Shown here piece after piece: positions 8,794 through 17,663 of a DNA stretch of 64,000 bases. The position numbers and the translations under genes are program-made. Position 1 is the stretch's first letter, and every line of letters begins with the position of its first letter. The notes beneath the pieces were generated by a model. That model made no database searches and had not been told where the DNA came from. It saw only the letters and a program-made list of their open reading frames with translations. Source of the stretch: Delftia tsuruhatensis (GTDB lineage: Bacteria > Pseudomonadota > Gammaproteobacteria > Burkholderiales > Burkholderiaceae_C); assembly GCF_903815225.1 (NCBI RefSeq), contig NZ_LR813084.1:5604001-5668000 (forward strand). Direction: 5' to 3'.

Positions 8794-8842
8794 GGCAAGC
8801 GGCGCCGCACCGCGGCGCCCCGGCTGGGCGGCCACGGCTGCA

Positions 8843-8866
8843 ACGAAAACGCCCACCGAAGTGGGC
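8843..8866 (-). terminator. Intrinsic terminator with UUCG loop, after the VOC gene
   Basis: Read on the minus strand, GCCCAC-TTCG-GTGGGC is followed by GTTTTCGTT. The stable UUCG tetraloop, 6-bp GC stem and short T run sit just after the VOC gene and before the Hsp70-like gene. It probably separates the two transcripts. Confidence 0.75.
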
Positions 8867-8909
8867 ATGGGTGTCAGCGGGGCGCCATTCTAGCGCCGCC
8901 GTATTTCGC

Positions 8910-9734
8910 CTAGGCGGCGACGGTTTCCCCGGCCGCAACCGCCTGCGCCAGCGCGATGCGCACGCCATGGGTGGCGGCATCATCGAGTACCCGTGCAGCC
9001 GAACGCTCGCGCACCGCCAGCTCGATCGCATAAGGGCCTTCTCCGCGCGTGGCCAGCCAGTGGCCCAGGGCGCCCGTGGCCACGCCCTGGGCCGGCGCGG
9101 CCAGCACCAGTTCGGTGGCCCCCAGTTGCAGCGAGGCCCGCCAGGCACCGCCATCGTCCGAGAGCCGGGCCTCGCCGATGTCGGCGCCCTCGCCCAGCAG
9201 TGCGCGCCAGCGCGCCAGGCTGGCGCGCAGGTCGTGCACGGCCACATGCAGGCGCGCCACGCCGGCCGCGCCATTGGCATGCACGCGCGCATCGCCCTCG
9301 GGCACCCGCAGCACGCGCGGCGTGAGGTCGCCGCAGAGAAAGGGCAGGTCCTGGCTGCGTGCGCGCGCATTGCGCCAGCGCAGCTGCGCGCCGTCGGGCC
9401 GCAGGCGCCCGCCTTCATAGGGTGCCTCGTAGGCCAGGCCACGCGCCTGGGCGGCGGCGACCACGGCCCCGGTCTCGGAAGGCAGCAGCGCGAAATCGAC
9501 CAGGCCTTCGCCGTGGCGCTGCAGTTGCTGCCACCAGCGCTCCTCGGGCGCGGGTGCGCGCCAGGCGATGAGTTCGAAATAGGCGCCATCGGCGAAGACC
9601 ACCAGGGCGTTGTGCGTGGAACGGCCCGGATGCTCGCCGCCGCGCAGCACGTTGAAGCCCAGGGCGGTGTAGTCGGCGATGGTGCGTTCCAGGTCCTGGA
9701 CCGCGATGACGATGTGGTCGAGTGGCAGGCTCAT
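8910..9734 (-). CDS. VOC-family glyoxalase-like protein
   Basis: The 274-residue protein opens with LDHIVIAVQDLERT, a vicinal-oxygen-chelate fold beginning, followed by GFNVLRGGEHPGRSTHNALV and FELIAW. The pattern fits the glyoxalase_3-like subgroup, with a second degenerate repeat in the C-terminal half. The metal ligands expected from the fold (His near the N-terminus, Glu in FELIAW) are present. The substrate is unknown. The start at 9734 is chosen because the VOC fold begins there; an upstream start would overlap the osmC-like gene. Confidence 0.8.
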   Translation of the reverse strand: MSLPLDHIVIAVQDLERTIADYTALGFNVLRGGEHPGRSTHNALVVFADGAYFELIAWRAPAPEERWWQQLQRHGEGLVDFALLPSETGAVVAAAQARGLAYEAPYEGGRLRPDGAQLRWRNARARSQDLPFLCGDLTPRVLRVPEGDARVHANGAAGVARLHVAVHDLRASLARWRALLGEGADIGEARLSDDGGAWRASLQLGATELVLAAPAQGVATGALGHWLATRGEGPYAIELAVRERSAARVLDDAATHGVRIALAQAVAAGETVAA

Positions 9735-9759
9735 GGCGATGCGCTTTCCAGGAAGGGGC

Positions 9760-10311
9760 TCAGGCCGCCAGGCGCTCGGTGGCGCTGGAGTCGGTGTGGC
9801 GCACTTCGGCGCGGATGGTCTGCGGGTTGCGCAGGAGGTTGAGGATGGGGCAGGTGCGCTCCACGGCCTCGAACAGCGCATCGATCTCCGCGCGGCTGGC
9901 GGGCGAATCGATGTGCACGGTGTAGCCGATCTCGTGCGGCCAGATGGGCGTGGCCTCGTGACCGGGCTTGCCGCCGCGCGGATCGATGATGCCCGTGACC
10001 TCGACCTCCAGGCTCTCCACGGGCACCTGGCGTTCGGCCGCCTGGATCAGGAAGATGTGGGTCACGCAGGTGCCCAGCACGCCCAGCTGCAGCTCGGGCG
10101 AGCTGGGACCCAGGTCATAGCCCGCGAAGTCGTGCGGACTGTCGCTGATGACCTGGTGCTCGCGAATGCGCAGGCGACGCACGCCGCTGCGTCCCTCGGC
10201 ACGCACATGGGCCTTGAGATGGGCGGGCTGGGCCGTTCCGGCCGAGATGCGGGCACCGCGCGCCAGCACGGCGGCGCGCTTTTCGGAGAGATATTCGTTC
10301 AGGTGGCTCAT
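9760..10311 (-). CDS. OsmC/Ohr family thiol peroxidase-like protein
   Basis: This 183-residue OsmC-fold protein keeps both family cysteines: Cys82 in GTCVTHIFL and Cys154 in RTCPILNLL. OsmC/Ohr proteins reduce organic hydroperoxides with that Cys pair. The protein is longer than Ohr (about 140), closer to the YhfA/OsmC subgroup. It is divergent from the peptide-type ABC operon, whose last gene is an AhpD-like protein. A shared peroxide theme is possible but not shown. Confidence 0.88.
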   Translation of the reverse strand: MSHLNEYLSEKRAAVLARGARISAGTAQPAHLKAHVRAEGRSGVRRLRIREHQVISDSPHDFAGYDLGPSSPELQLGVLGTCVTHIFLIQAAERQVPVESLEVEVTGIIDPRGGKPGHEATPIWPHEIGYTVHIDSPASRAEIDALFEAVERTCPILNLLRNPQTIRAEVRHTDSSATERLAA

Positions 10312-10606
10312 GGAAGCTGGCTTTCGAAAGACTGCGCCCGGGCGCAGCGTTGGAGGACATGCCAGGCCATTGTTCAACCCGCCGCTGCCCCGGGGGAAGG
10401 ACGCAATTCGTCTGCGCTTATGCGTGTGCCGGATATGGGGCGCCGAAGCCGCTTAGGCGATTTTCAAATAACGATGCAACTCGATATATGAGCGCAAATA
10501 TTTGCCATCGATAGCATGAAAAGCATGGAGCCGGTCCTCGCCCCGTCTTTCGCGGCAGGGATCGGCGGTCTTGTTTTCAGCGCCCCAGCGGCGGCGAGGT
10601 AAGAAC
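10312..10606. other. Divergent intergenic region, osmC-like gene / ABC operon
   Basis: No gene is seen in this 295-bp gap. Its AT-rich centre contains a perfect 12-bp palindrome, described separately. The right end carries the GAGGT ribosome-binding site of the binding-protein gene. I could not assign a convincing -35/-10 pair. Confidence 0.6.
10494..10505. promoter_or_regulatory. Perfect 12-bp dyad GCAAATATTTGC, possible operator
   Basis: The dyad GCAAATATTTGC lies in an AT-rich patch about 100 bp before the binding-protein gene and 180 bp before the divergent osmC-like gene. It is a candidate regulator site for the ABC/monooxygenase operon. No regulator gene adjoins it. Confidence 0.35.
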
Positions 10607-12280
10607 GTGTTTTCCCAATCGAAGGCGGGTCAGGTGGCATGGAAGGCCACGATAGCGGTGTTGGCGGGTGGCAGCCTGCTGCTGGCCGGTTGCTCCCGGC
10701 AGGCCGACACGGCGCAGGCCGGTGCGGCGGCCGGTCCGGTGCAAGGCGGCACCCTGGTCTATCTGGAGCAGCAGGCCCACACCAACCTCTATCCGCCGGC
10801 CGGAGGCTTCTACCCCAACGGCGGCGTGCTCAACCAGATCACCGACAAGCTGACCTACCAGGATCCGAAGACGCTGGAGATCCAGCCCTGGATCGCCGAG
10901 TCCTGGACCGTGAACGCCGATGCCACCGAGTACCAGTTCAAGCTGCGCCCGGGTGTGACTTTCTCGGACGGCACGCCGCTGGACGCGGCGGCCGTGGCGC
11001 GCAACTTCGACACCTACGGCCTGGGCAACAAGGCGCTCAAGCAGCCTGTGTCCGAGGTGATCAACAACTACGAGCGCAGCGAGGTGGTGGAGCCGCTGAC
11101 GGTGAAGTTCTTCTTCAGGAAGCCTTCGCCGGGCTTCCTGCAGGGCACCTCGGTGATCGGTTCGGGCCTGGTCTCGCCGGCCACGCTGGACCGGCCCTTC
11201 GAGGAGCTGGGCGACGCCACCCGCATCATCGGCTCCGGCCCCTTCGTGGTGGCCAGCGAGACGCTGGGCAAGGAACTGGTGCTCAAGGCACGCAGGGACT
11301 ACGCCTGGGGCCCCGCGAAGCTGGCCCACCAGGGCCGCGCGCGGCTGGACGAGGTGAAGTTCATCGTCACGCCCGAGGACAGCGTGCGCATAGGCGCGCT
11401 GCTGGCCGGTCAGGCCGGGCTGATCCGCCAGATCCAGGCCTATGACGAAAAGCGCGTCGAGGACCAGAAGTTCAGCATCTACGCCCCGCCCACGCGCGGC
11501 GTGAACAACAGCGTGGCCATCCGCCCGGACAACGCCCTGGTGGCCGACCTCAAGGTGCGCAAGGCGCTGCTGCATGGCACCAATGCCAAGGAGATCGTGG
11601 AGACGCTGTTCTCGCCGCGCTATCCGCAGGCGCGCTCGGTGATTGCCTCCACGGCGGCCGGCTTCGTGGACCTGTCGGCCAAGCTGGCCCATGACGAGGC
11701 CAAGGCGAAGCAGCTGCTGGACGAGGCCGGCTGGACGCTGGGCGCCAACGGCCTGCGCCAGAAGAACGGGCAGGACTTCGTGCTGTCCACCTACGAGTCC
11801 CTGCCCCAGCCGCAGAACAAGGAGACGCTGCAGCTCATCGCCCAGCAGTGGGCGCGCCTGGGCATCAGGCTCAACGTGCTGTCCGGCGACGCGGGCAGCC
11901 GCGCCGTGGACACGCTGGACCCCGACAAGACCGGTGTGCTGCCGGGCATGGTGGGCCGCGCCGATCCCGACGTGATCAAGAGCAACTACTACCCGACCAA
12001 CCGCAACGTGCTGCTGCAAAAGGGCGGCGTGAGCCAGAAGGTCAAGTCCTTCGAGGACACGAAGCTCAACGGCCTGTTCGACGCCATCGCGGCCGAGACC
12101 GATGCCGCCAGGCGCCTGGCGCTGGCCGGCGAGGTGCAGAACTACCTGATCGACCAGGCCTATGTCATACCCATCTTCGAGGAGCCGCAGGCCTTCGCGG
12201 GTGCGCCCTGGGTGCGCGAGGTGGGCTTCGAGGCCGTGGGCCGGCCCAGCTTCTACAGCACCTGGCTGGCCAAGCGCTGA
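10607..12280 (+). CDS. Peptide/nickel-type ABC transporter substrate-binding lipoprotein (family 5)
   Basis: This is a 557-residue family-5 (OppA/DppA-type) binding protein. Lipobox LLLAGC places the lipid Cys at residue 29. LTYQDPKTLEIQPWIAESW near residue 80 and FSDGTPLDAAAVARNFD near 115 are typical of the family. It captures an unknown ligand in the periplasm for the permeases that follow. The GTG at 10607 has a GAGGT site; an upstream in-frame TTG is less likely. From memory it matches the TIGRFAM subgroup named after KPN_01854, which is always near a luciferase-like monooxygenase; I could not search to confirm this. Confidence 0.92.
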   Translation: MFSQSKAGQVAWKATIAVLAGGSLLLAGCSRQADTAQAGAAAGPVQGGTLVYLEQQAHTNLYPPAGGFYPNGGVLNQITDKLTYQDPKTLEIQPWIAESWTVNADATEYQFKLRPGVTFSDGTPLDAAAVARNFDTYGLGNKALKQPVSEVINNYERSEVVEPLTVKFFFRKPSPGFLQGTSVIGSGLVSPATLDRPFEELGDATRIIGSGPFVVASETLGKELVLKARRDYAWGPAKLAHQGRARLDEVKFIVTPEDSVRIGALLAGQAGLIRQIQAYDEKRVEDQKFSIYAPPTRGVNNSVAIRPDNALVADLKVRKALLHGTNAKEIVETLFSPRYPQARSVIASTAAGFVDLSAKLAHDEAKAKQLLDEAGWTLGANGLRQKNGQDFVLSTYESLPQPQNKETLQLIAQQWARLGIRLNVLSGDAGSRAVDTLDPDKTGVLPGMVGRADPDVIKSNYYPTNRNVLLQKGGVSQKVKSFEDTKLNGLFDAIAAETDAARRLALAGEVQNYLIDQAYVIPIFEEPQAFAGAPWVREVGFEAVGRPSFYSTWLAKR

Positions 12281-12307
12281 CCGGAACGCTCCCTAGGAAC
12301 CGCTCCC

Positions 12308-13255
12308 ATGCCGCGCCGCTATCTGCTCAGCCGCATCGCCCAGGCCGCCCTGGTGCTGTGGGCGGCCTTCACGGTCTCGTTCATCCTGCTGCAGCTGCTG
12401 CCGGGCGACGCCGTGCTGATCAAGTTCCTGAACCCCGAGCTGGGCCTGGGCCCGCAGGAGATCGCCGACATCCGCGCGGCCTACGGCTCGGACCAGCCCG
12501 TGTGGCAGCAGTACCTGCACACGCTGGGCCAGTTCCTCACGGGCCACTTCGGCTATTCGCTGCAGGCCGGGGTCCCCGTGAGCCAGGGCCTGGCCACCAG
12601 TCTGCCGCCCACGCTCAAGCTCGCGGCCCTGGGCTTTGCCGCAGCCGCGCTGCTGGCCGTGGCGCTGGCGGCGGCGGCCAGCCTGGCGCCCCTGGCCTGG
12701 CTGCGCCACGCGCTGCACTCGCTGCCTTCGGTATTTGTCTCGGTGCCCGTGTTCTGGCTGGGGATCATGCTGATCCAGGTGGTGTCCTTCCGGCTGGGCT
12801 GGATCGCCGTGATCAATCCCGGCCCCTGGGAGGGCCTGGTGCTGCCCACGCTGACGCTGGCCGTGCCGATCTCGGCGCCGCTGGCCCAGGTGCTGCTGCG
12901 CAACATCGACGCCGTGCTGGCCCAGCCCTTCGTGGCGGTGGCCCGCGCCAAGGGCGCATCGCGGGCCTGGGTGCTGCTGCGCCACGTGGCACGCAACGCC
13001 CTGCTGCCCACGCTGACCATTGCCGGCGTGCTGTTCGGCGAGCTGCTGGCCGGTGCCGTGGTCACCGAGGCCGTGTTCGGCCTCAACGGCCTGGGCACGC
13101 TGACCCAGCAGGCCGTGGGCAACCAGGACACGGCCGTGCTCCAGGCCGTGGTCATGGTCTCGGCCACGGCCTTCGTGACCATCAACCTCGCCGTGGACCT
13201 GCTGTATCCGCTGCTCGATCCACGCCTGCGCCTTTCCGCGGAAAACAGGCCATGA
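12308..13255 (+). CDS. ABC transporter permease, DppB type
   Basis: The 315-residue inner-membrane protein begins with the usual YLLSRIAQAALVLWAAF segment. It has about six membrane helices and the EAA loop VARAKGASRAWVLLRHVARN near residue 215, which docks on the ATPase. It starts 27 bp after the binding protein. Its stop overlaps the next permease start by 4 bp, so translation is probably coupled. Confidence 0.94.
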   Translation: MPRRYLLSRIAQAALVLWAAFTVSFILLQLLPGDAVLIKFLNPELGLGPQEIADIRAAYGSDQPVWQQYLHTLGQFLTGHFGYSLQAGVPVSQGLATSLPPTLKLAALGFAAAALLAVALAAAASLAPLAWLRHALHSLPSVFVSVPVFWLGIMLIQVVSFRLGWIAVINPGPWEGLVLPTLTLAVPISAPLAQVLLRNIDAVLAQPFVAVARAKGASRAWVLLRHVARNALLPTLTIAGVLFGELLAGAVVTEAVFGLNGLGTLTQQAVGNQDTAVLQAVVMVSATAFVTINLAVDLLYPLLDPRLRLSAENRP

Positions 13256-14190
13256 ATACCGCCGTCTCGAACATCCCTGCTGCCCCTATCGACACACAGG
13301 CCGCAGCGGCCCTGCCCACATCGCTGCCGCCACCGGCCCCCGTACCCGCCGCCTCCGGTGGCGGCTTCGTCCTGCCGACCCGGCTGCGGGCCCTGCGGCG
13401 CCTGCCGCCCACACTGGCCCTGGCCTGGCTGGTGATCGCCGTGGCCGCGCTGTGGGCGCTGGCGCCCGGCTGGTTCGCCCACCAGAATCCGATCGCGGGC
13501 CAGGCCGGCCAGCAGTTGCTGGCGCCGAGCGCCGCGCACTGGCTGGGCACGGATGCGCTGGGGCGGGACCTGTGGGCGCGCGTGGTGCATGGCGCCGTGC
13601 ATTCGCTTTCCGGCGCCTTCGTGGCCGTGTCCGTGGGACTGGTCGCGGGCACGCTGATCGGCCTGGTCGCAGGTGCCACGGGCGGGCGCGCCGAGGAGGC
13701 GCTGATGCGCCTGGTCGATGTGCTGCTGGCCGTGCCCTCGCTGCTGCTGTCGCTGACCATCATCATCGTGCTCGGCTTCGGCACCATCAACGCCGCCATC
13801 GCCGTGGGCGCGGTGTCGGTGGCCAGCTTCGCCCGCCTGGTGCGTTCCGAGGTGGTGCGCGTGCGCCGCAGCGACTACGTGGAAGCCGCCTTCGGTAGCG
13901 GCGGGCGCTTTGCCGCCGTGCTGTGGCGCCATGTGCTGCCGAACTCGCTGACCTCGGTCATCGCCATGGCGGCGCTGCAGTTCGGCTCGGCCATCCTGGC
14001 GATCTCCACGCTGGGCTTCCTGGGCTACGGCGCGCCGCCGCCCACGCCCGAATGGGGGCTGCTGATCGCCGAGGGCCGCAACTACATCGCCACCGCATGG
14101 TGGCTGACGACGGCGCCCGGACTGGTCGTCGTGGCCGTGGTCCTGGCGGCCAACCGCATAGGCACGGCCTTCGCGCGGAGGCCCGCATGA
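13252..14190 (+). CDS. ABC transporter permease, DppC type
   Basis: The 312-residue permease partners the DppB-type subunit. About 45 residues of Pro/Ala-rich N-terminus precede the first helix. HWLGTDALGRDLWARVVHG near residue 95 is the DppC family signature, and the EAA loop DYVEAAFGSGGRFAAVLWRH is near 205. ATGA overlaps join it to both neighbours. Confidence 0.94.
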   Translation: MNTAVSNIPAAPIDTQAAAALPTSLPPPAPVPAASGGGFVLPTRLRALRRLPPTLALAWLVIAVAALWALAPGWFAHQNPIAGQAGQQLLAPSAAHWLGTDALGRDLWARVVHGAVHSLSGAFVAVSVGLVAGTLIGLVAGATGGRAEEALMRLVDVLLAVPSLLLSLTIIIVLGFGTINAAIAVGAVSVASFARLVRSEVVRVRRSDYVEAAFGSGGRFAAVLWRHVLPNSLTSVIAMAALQFGSAILAISTLGFLGYGAPPPTPEWGLLIAEGRNYIATAWWLTTAPGLVVVAVVLAANRIGTAFARRPA

Positions 14191-15878
14191 GCGCCGTCAT
14201 CGAAAAGCAGCTCCCCGGCACGGCGGCGATGAGCGCAGCCACGTCCGTGCTCGAAGTGCAGGACCTGGCCATTGCCTACCGTGATGCCGCAGGCCGGGAA
14301 CAGCGCGTGGTGCACGGCGTATCGTTTTCCGTGGCGCCGGGCGAGGTGGTGGCCCTGGTCGGCGAATCAGGCTCGGGCAAGACCACCACGGCCCAGGCCG
14401 TGATCGGCCTTTTGGCCGACAACGGCCACCGCGAGCACGGCAGCATACGCCTGCAGGGCACCGAGGTCTCGGGCTGGCCGGCCGCACGCTGGAACGCCAT
14501 CCGCGGCCGCGTGGTCAGCCTGGTGCCGCAGGACCCCACCATGTCGCTGAACCCCGTGCGCACGGTGGGCGACCAGGTGGGCGAAATCCTGCGCATCCAC
14601 GGCCTGCGCGACCGCACGGCCGTGGAGGCGCGCGTGCTGGAGCTGCTGGCCCGCGCGGGCCTGTCCCAGCCCGCGCTGCGCGCGCGCCAGTATCCGCACG
14701 AACTGTCGGGCGGCATGCGCCAGCGCGTGCTGATCGCCATTGCCATCGCGCTGCGGCCCGCGCTCATCATTGCCGATGAACCCACGAGCGCGCTGGACGT
14801 GACGGTGCAGCGGCGCATCCTGGATCTGATCGATACGCTGCGCCGCGAGACCGGCACGGCCGTGCTGCTGGTCACCCACGACCTGGGCGTGGCCGCCGAC
14901 CGCGCCCACCGGCTCATCGTCATGCAGGGCGGCCGCATCCAGGAGCAGGGACCCACGCTGGAGCTGCTGCGCAACCCGCAAAGCGCCTACACGCGCAGGC
15001 TGCTGTCGGATGCGCCTTCCCTCACACCTGCGCCCCGCCGCGCACGGCCACCGGCCGCGGGCGACGACTGGGCCATCGAGGTCGAGGACCTGGTCCACGA
15101 GTTCGAGGCACCCGGCCATGCCTCGCCCCATGGGCGCGGCATCTTCCGTGCCGTGGACGGCGTCTCGCTGCGCGTGCGCCGGGGCAGCACCCATGCCATC
15201 GTGGGCGAATCGGGCTCGGGCAAGACCACCACCATCCGCGACATCGTGGGCCTGGGCCGGCCCACGGCAGGCCGCATCCGCATCGAGGGCACCGAGGTCA
15301 CGGGCCTGCGCGGCGAGGCCCTGCGCCAGCTGCGCCGCCGCGTGCAGCTGGTCTACCAGAACCCGTTCAGTTCTCTGGACCCGCGCCAGAGCGTGTTCGA
15401 CATCATCGAAGAGCCGCTTCTGAACTTCGATCCGCTGCCCGCCAGCGAGCGCCGACAGCGCGTGCACGACATGCTGGTCCGCGTCGGCCTGCCGCCCGCC
15501 GTGCTGCAGCGGCGCCCGCATGCGCTGTCGGGTGGCCAGCGCCAGCGCGTGGCGATTGCCCGCGCCCTGGTGCTGCGGCCCGAGGTGGTGGTGCTGGACG
15601 AGGCCGTCTCGGCCCTGGACGTGACCGTGCAGGCCCAGATCCTGGCCCTGCTGACGCAGCTGCAGCAGGACCTGGGCCTGACCTATCTCTTCATCTCGCA
15701 CGACCTTGCCGTGGTGCGCCAGATCGCCGACACGGTGTCGGTGCTGCGCGCGGGCAAGGTGGTGGACGCGGGCAGCGTCGAGGACGTGTTCCTGCGCCCC
15801 TCCAGCGACTACACGCGCGAACTCATGGACACCATTCCCGGCAAAAGGAGCATCGATTTTGTCCCTCACCCCGCCTGA
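14187..15878 (+). CDS. Fused dual-ATPase subunit (DppD-DppF type) of the ABC importer
   Basis: The 563-residue protein contains two complete ABC domains in one chain. Domain 1 (about residues 12-265) has Walker A GESGSGKTT and signature LSGGMRQRV. Domain 2 (about 295-555) has GESGSGKTT and LSGGQRQRV. Both keep Walker B (IIADEPTSALD, VVLDEAVSALD) and the switch His (VTHD, ISHD), so both sites look active. It powers the two upstream permeases. Its end overlaps the monooxygenase start. Confidence 0.95.
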   Translation: MSAVIEKQLPGTAAMSAATSVLEVQDLAIAYRDAAGREQRVVHGVSFSVAPGEVVALVGESGSGKTTTAQAVIGLLADNGHREHGSIRLQGTEVSGWPAARWNAIRGRVVSLVPQDPTMSLNPVRTVGDQVGEILRIHGLRDRTAVEARVLELLARAGLSQPALRARQYPHELSGGMRQRVLIAIAIALRPALIIADEPTSALDVTVQRRILDLIDTLRRETGTAVLLVTHDLGVAADRAHRLIVMQGGRIQEQGPTLELLRNPQSAYTRRLLSDAPSLTPAPRRARPPAAGDDWAIEVEDLVHEFEAPGHASPHGRGIFRAVDGVSLRVRRGSTHAIVGESGSGKTTTIRDIVGLGRPTAGRIRIEGTEVTGLRGEALRQLRRRVQLVYQNPFSSLDPRQSVFDIIEEPLLNFDPLPASERRQRVHDMLVRVGLPPAVLQRRPHALSGGQRQRVAIARALVLRPEVVVLDEAVSALDVTVQAQILALLTQLQQDLGLTYLFISHDLAVVRQIADTVSVLRAGKVVDAGSVEDVFLRPSSDYTRELMDTIPGKRSIDFVPHPA

Positions 15879-16971
15879 TACCAACCGTGGTCACGGCTCC
15901 CGCACCGGTCCGCGCCTGGGCTTCTTCAGCCGCCCGCTGGACGAAGCGCCGGCCGGCGAGCGCTACCGCCTGGTGGCCGAGCAGATCGCCCATGCCGAGG
16001 CCCAGGGTTTCGACACCGCCTGGGTGGCCCAGCACCATTTCCATGAAAGCGAGGGCGGCCTGCCCTCGCCCCTCGTTTTCCTGGCCCATGTGGCGGCGCG
16101 CACACGGCGCATCCGCCTGGGCACGGGCGTGGTCACGCTGCCGCTGGAAAACGCGCTGCGCGTGGCCGAGGATGCAGCCGTGCTGGATCTGCTGACCGGC
16201 GGCCGGCTGGAAGTGGGCCTGGGCACGGGCGGCACGGCCGAATCCTTCGAGGCCTTCGGCGTGCAGGGAGCCGAGCGTGGCGCCGTCTTCGCGCGCCATT
16301 TCGGCCTGCTCCAGGATGCCTGGGCCGGACGTGCCCTGCCCGGCGGCGTGCGCCTGTACCCGGCCGCGCCGCAGCTGCTGGAGCGCGTCTGGCAGGCCAC
16401 GTTCTCGGCCGAGGGCGGTGCGCGGGCAGGGGCCAACGGCGACGGCCTGATGCTGTCGCGCACCCAGCCACGGCCCGAAGGCGCGCCGCAGGCCACGCTG
16501 TCCGAGATCCAGCACCCCATCATCGACGCCTACCTCGCCCGCCTGCCCGCAGGGCGGGTGCCGCGCATCCTGGGCTCGCGCACGCTGTTCGTGGCCGACA
16601 GCCGCGACGAGGCACTGCGCTGGGCGGAGGCCGGCCTGCGCCGCGTGGCCCGGCGCCATGCAGCCCAGCCTTCGCAATGGGCGGCGCGCGTCGACCCGCA
16701 GGCGCCGCTGCACGCGCTGATCGCCGCCTACGACGTGCACGTGGGCACACCCGACGAGGTGATCGCCACACTGCGCGCCGACTCCGCCCTGGCGCGCGTG
16801 AGCGACATCGTCTTCCAGGTGCACTCCATCGATCCGCCGCACGCCGCCATCCTGCGCTCCATCGAACTGACGGCCGCCCATGTAGCACCGGCCCTGGGCT
16901 GGCGCCGTGCCGATCTGCAAGCCCCCTCTTCCCTCCCCGCAGTCCGGGCCGGACTGCTGCAAGCCGCATGA
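15859..16971 (+). CDS. Luciferase-like flavin-dependent monooxygenase
   Basis: This 370-residue TIM-barrel protein of the bacterial luciferase-like superfamily probably uses reduced FMN or F420-like flavin and O2. Near the N-terminus, GFFSRPLDEAP, WVAQHHFHESEGG and IRLGTGVVTLP are characteristic. The TTG at 15859 follows AGGAG with 8-nt spacing and overlaps the ATPase gene. It fits the KPN_01858-type subgroup as I recall it. Encoded with an importer and AhpD-fold proteins, it probably attacks the imported compound; the substrate and product are unknown. Confidence 0.9.
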   Translation: MSLTPPDTNRGHGSRTGPRLGFFSRPLDEAPAGERYRLVAEQIAHAEAQGFDTAWVAQHHFHESEGGLPSPLVFLAHVAARTRRIRLGTGVVTLPLENALRVAEDAAVLDLLTGGRLEVGLGTGGTAESFEAFGVQGAERGAVFARHFGLLQDAWAGRALPGGVRLYPAAPQLLERVWQATFSAEGGARAGANGDGLMLSRTQPRPEGAPQATLSEIQHPIIDAYLARLPAGRVPRILGSRTLFVADSRDEALRWAEAGLRRVARRHAAQPSQWAARVDPQAPLHALIAAYDVHVGTPDEVIATLRADSALARVSDIVFQVHSIDPPHAAILRSIELTAAHVAPALGWRRADLQAPSSLPAVRAGLLQAA

Positions 16972-17663
16972 CCATGAACACCACCGCAACGCCCCGCTTT
17001 CCCGGCGACGTGATCGACCACCTCGCCGACATCGCCCCCGGCAGCGCCCTGGACCGCGTGCGCCGCCACCGCACCGAGGCACGCACGCAGGCCCAGCAGA
17101 GCTTTGCCGCCCTGTTCACGCCCGCCGAGCCCGTGCCCGGCACGGTCTCCCTGCGCGAGCGGCTGGCCCTGGCCGCCTTCACGGCAGGGCTGCATGGCGA
17201 GTCGCGCAGCGCCGCCTTCTATGCACGCGCGCTGGCCACCGAGGACGCGGAACTGGCCGCCGTGGTGGCGTCCGAAGTGGTGCGTGGCCGCGCCCAGAGC
17301 CTGCAGGCCGGCAACGGTCCGCACGGCCCCTACGGCCGCTACCCGGCAGGCCCGCTCAGCCGCGAGGACCAGCCCGGCCCCGCCTATGCCGTGGACCCGG
17401 CCCACGCCGCACTGCTGGGCCCGCGCCTGGCCGCGGCGCTGGCCCATGCCCACCTGCTGGCCTACCACCCGCGCGACGCCAGCGCCGGAGCCCTGCAGGC
17501 GCTGCAACAGGCGGGCTGGAGCGAGACGGACATCGTCATCCTGTCCCAGCTGGCGTCCTTCCTGTCCTTCCAGATCCGCGTGGTGGCGGGGTTGCGCGTG
17601 CTGGCTGCACGCCCCGCGCCCCCGGCAGCCCATCAACCCACCACCCTGCAAGCCCAGCCATGA
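16968..17663 (+). CDS. CMD-domain protein without cysteines (Avi_7170-like)
   Basis: The 231-residue mostly helical protein has the carboxymuconolactone-decarboxylase/AhpD-like fold, as judged by LRERLALAAFTAGLHGES and the following helices. It contains no cysteine, so it cannot carry the AhpD redox pair. It may be a structural or substrate-binding partner of the next gene product. From memory it belongs to the group named CMD domain protein, Avi_7170 family. ATGA overlaps join it to the monooxygenase and to the AhpD-like gene. Confidence 0.75.
   Translation: MTMNTTATPRFPGDVIDHLADIAPGSALDRVRRHRTEARTQAQQSFAALFTPAEPVPGTVSLRERLALAAFTAGLHGESRSAAFYARALATEDAELAAVVASEVVRGRAQSLQAGNGPHGPYGRYPAGPLSREDQPGPAYAVDPAHAALLGPRLAAALAHAHLLAYHPRDASAGALQALQQAGWSETDIVILSQLASFLSFQIRVVAGLRVLAARPAPPAAHQPTTLQAQP

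Noticed and set aside
13923..14190. Alternative upstream start for the dual ATPase inside the DppC-type gene
   Set aside because: The added residues are out-of-frame permease shadow; the ATG at 14187 gives an ATGA overlap and a normal ABC N-terminus.
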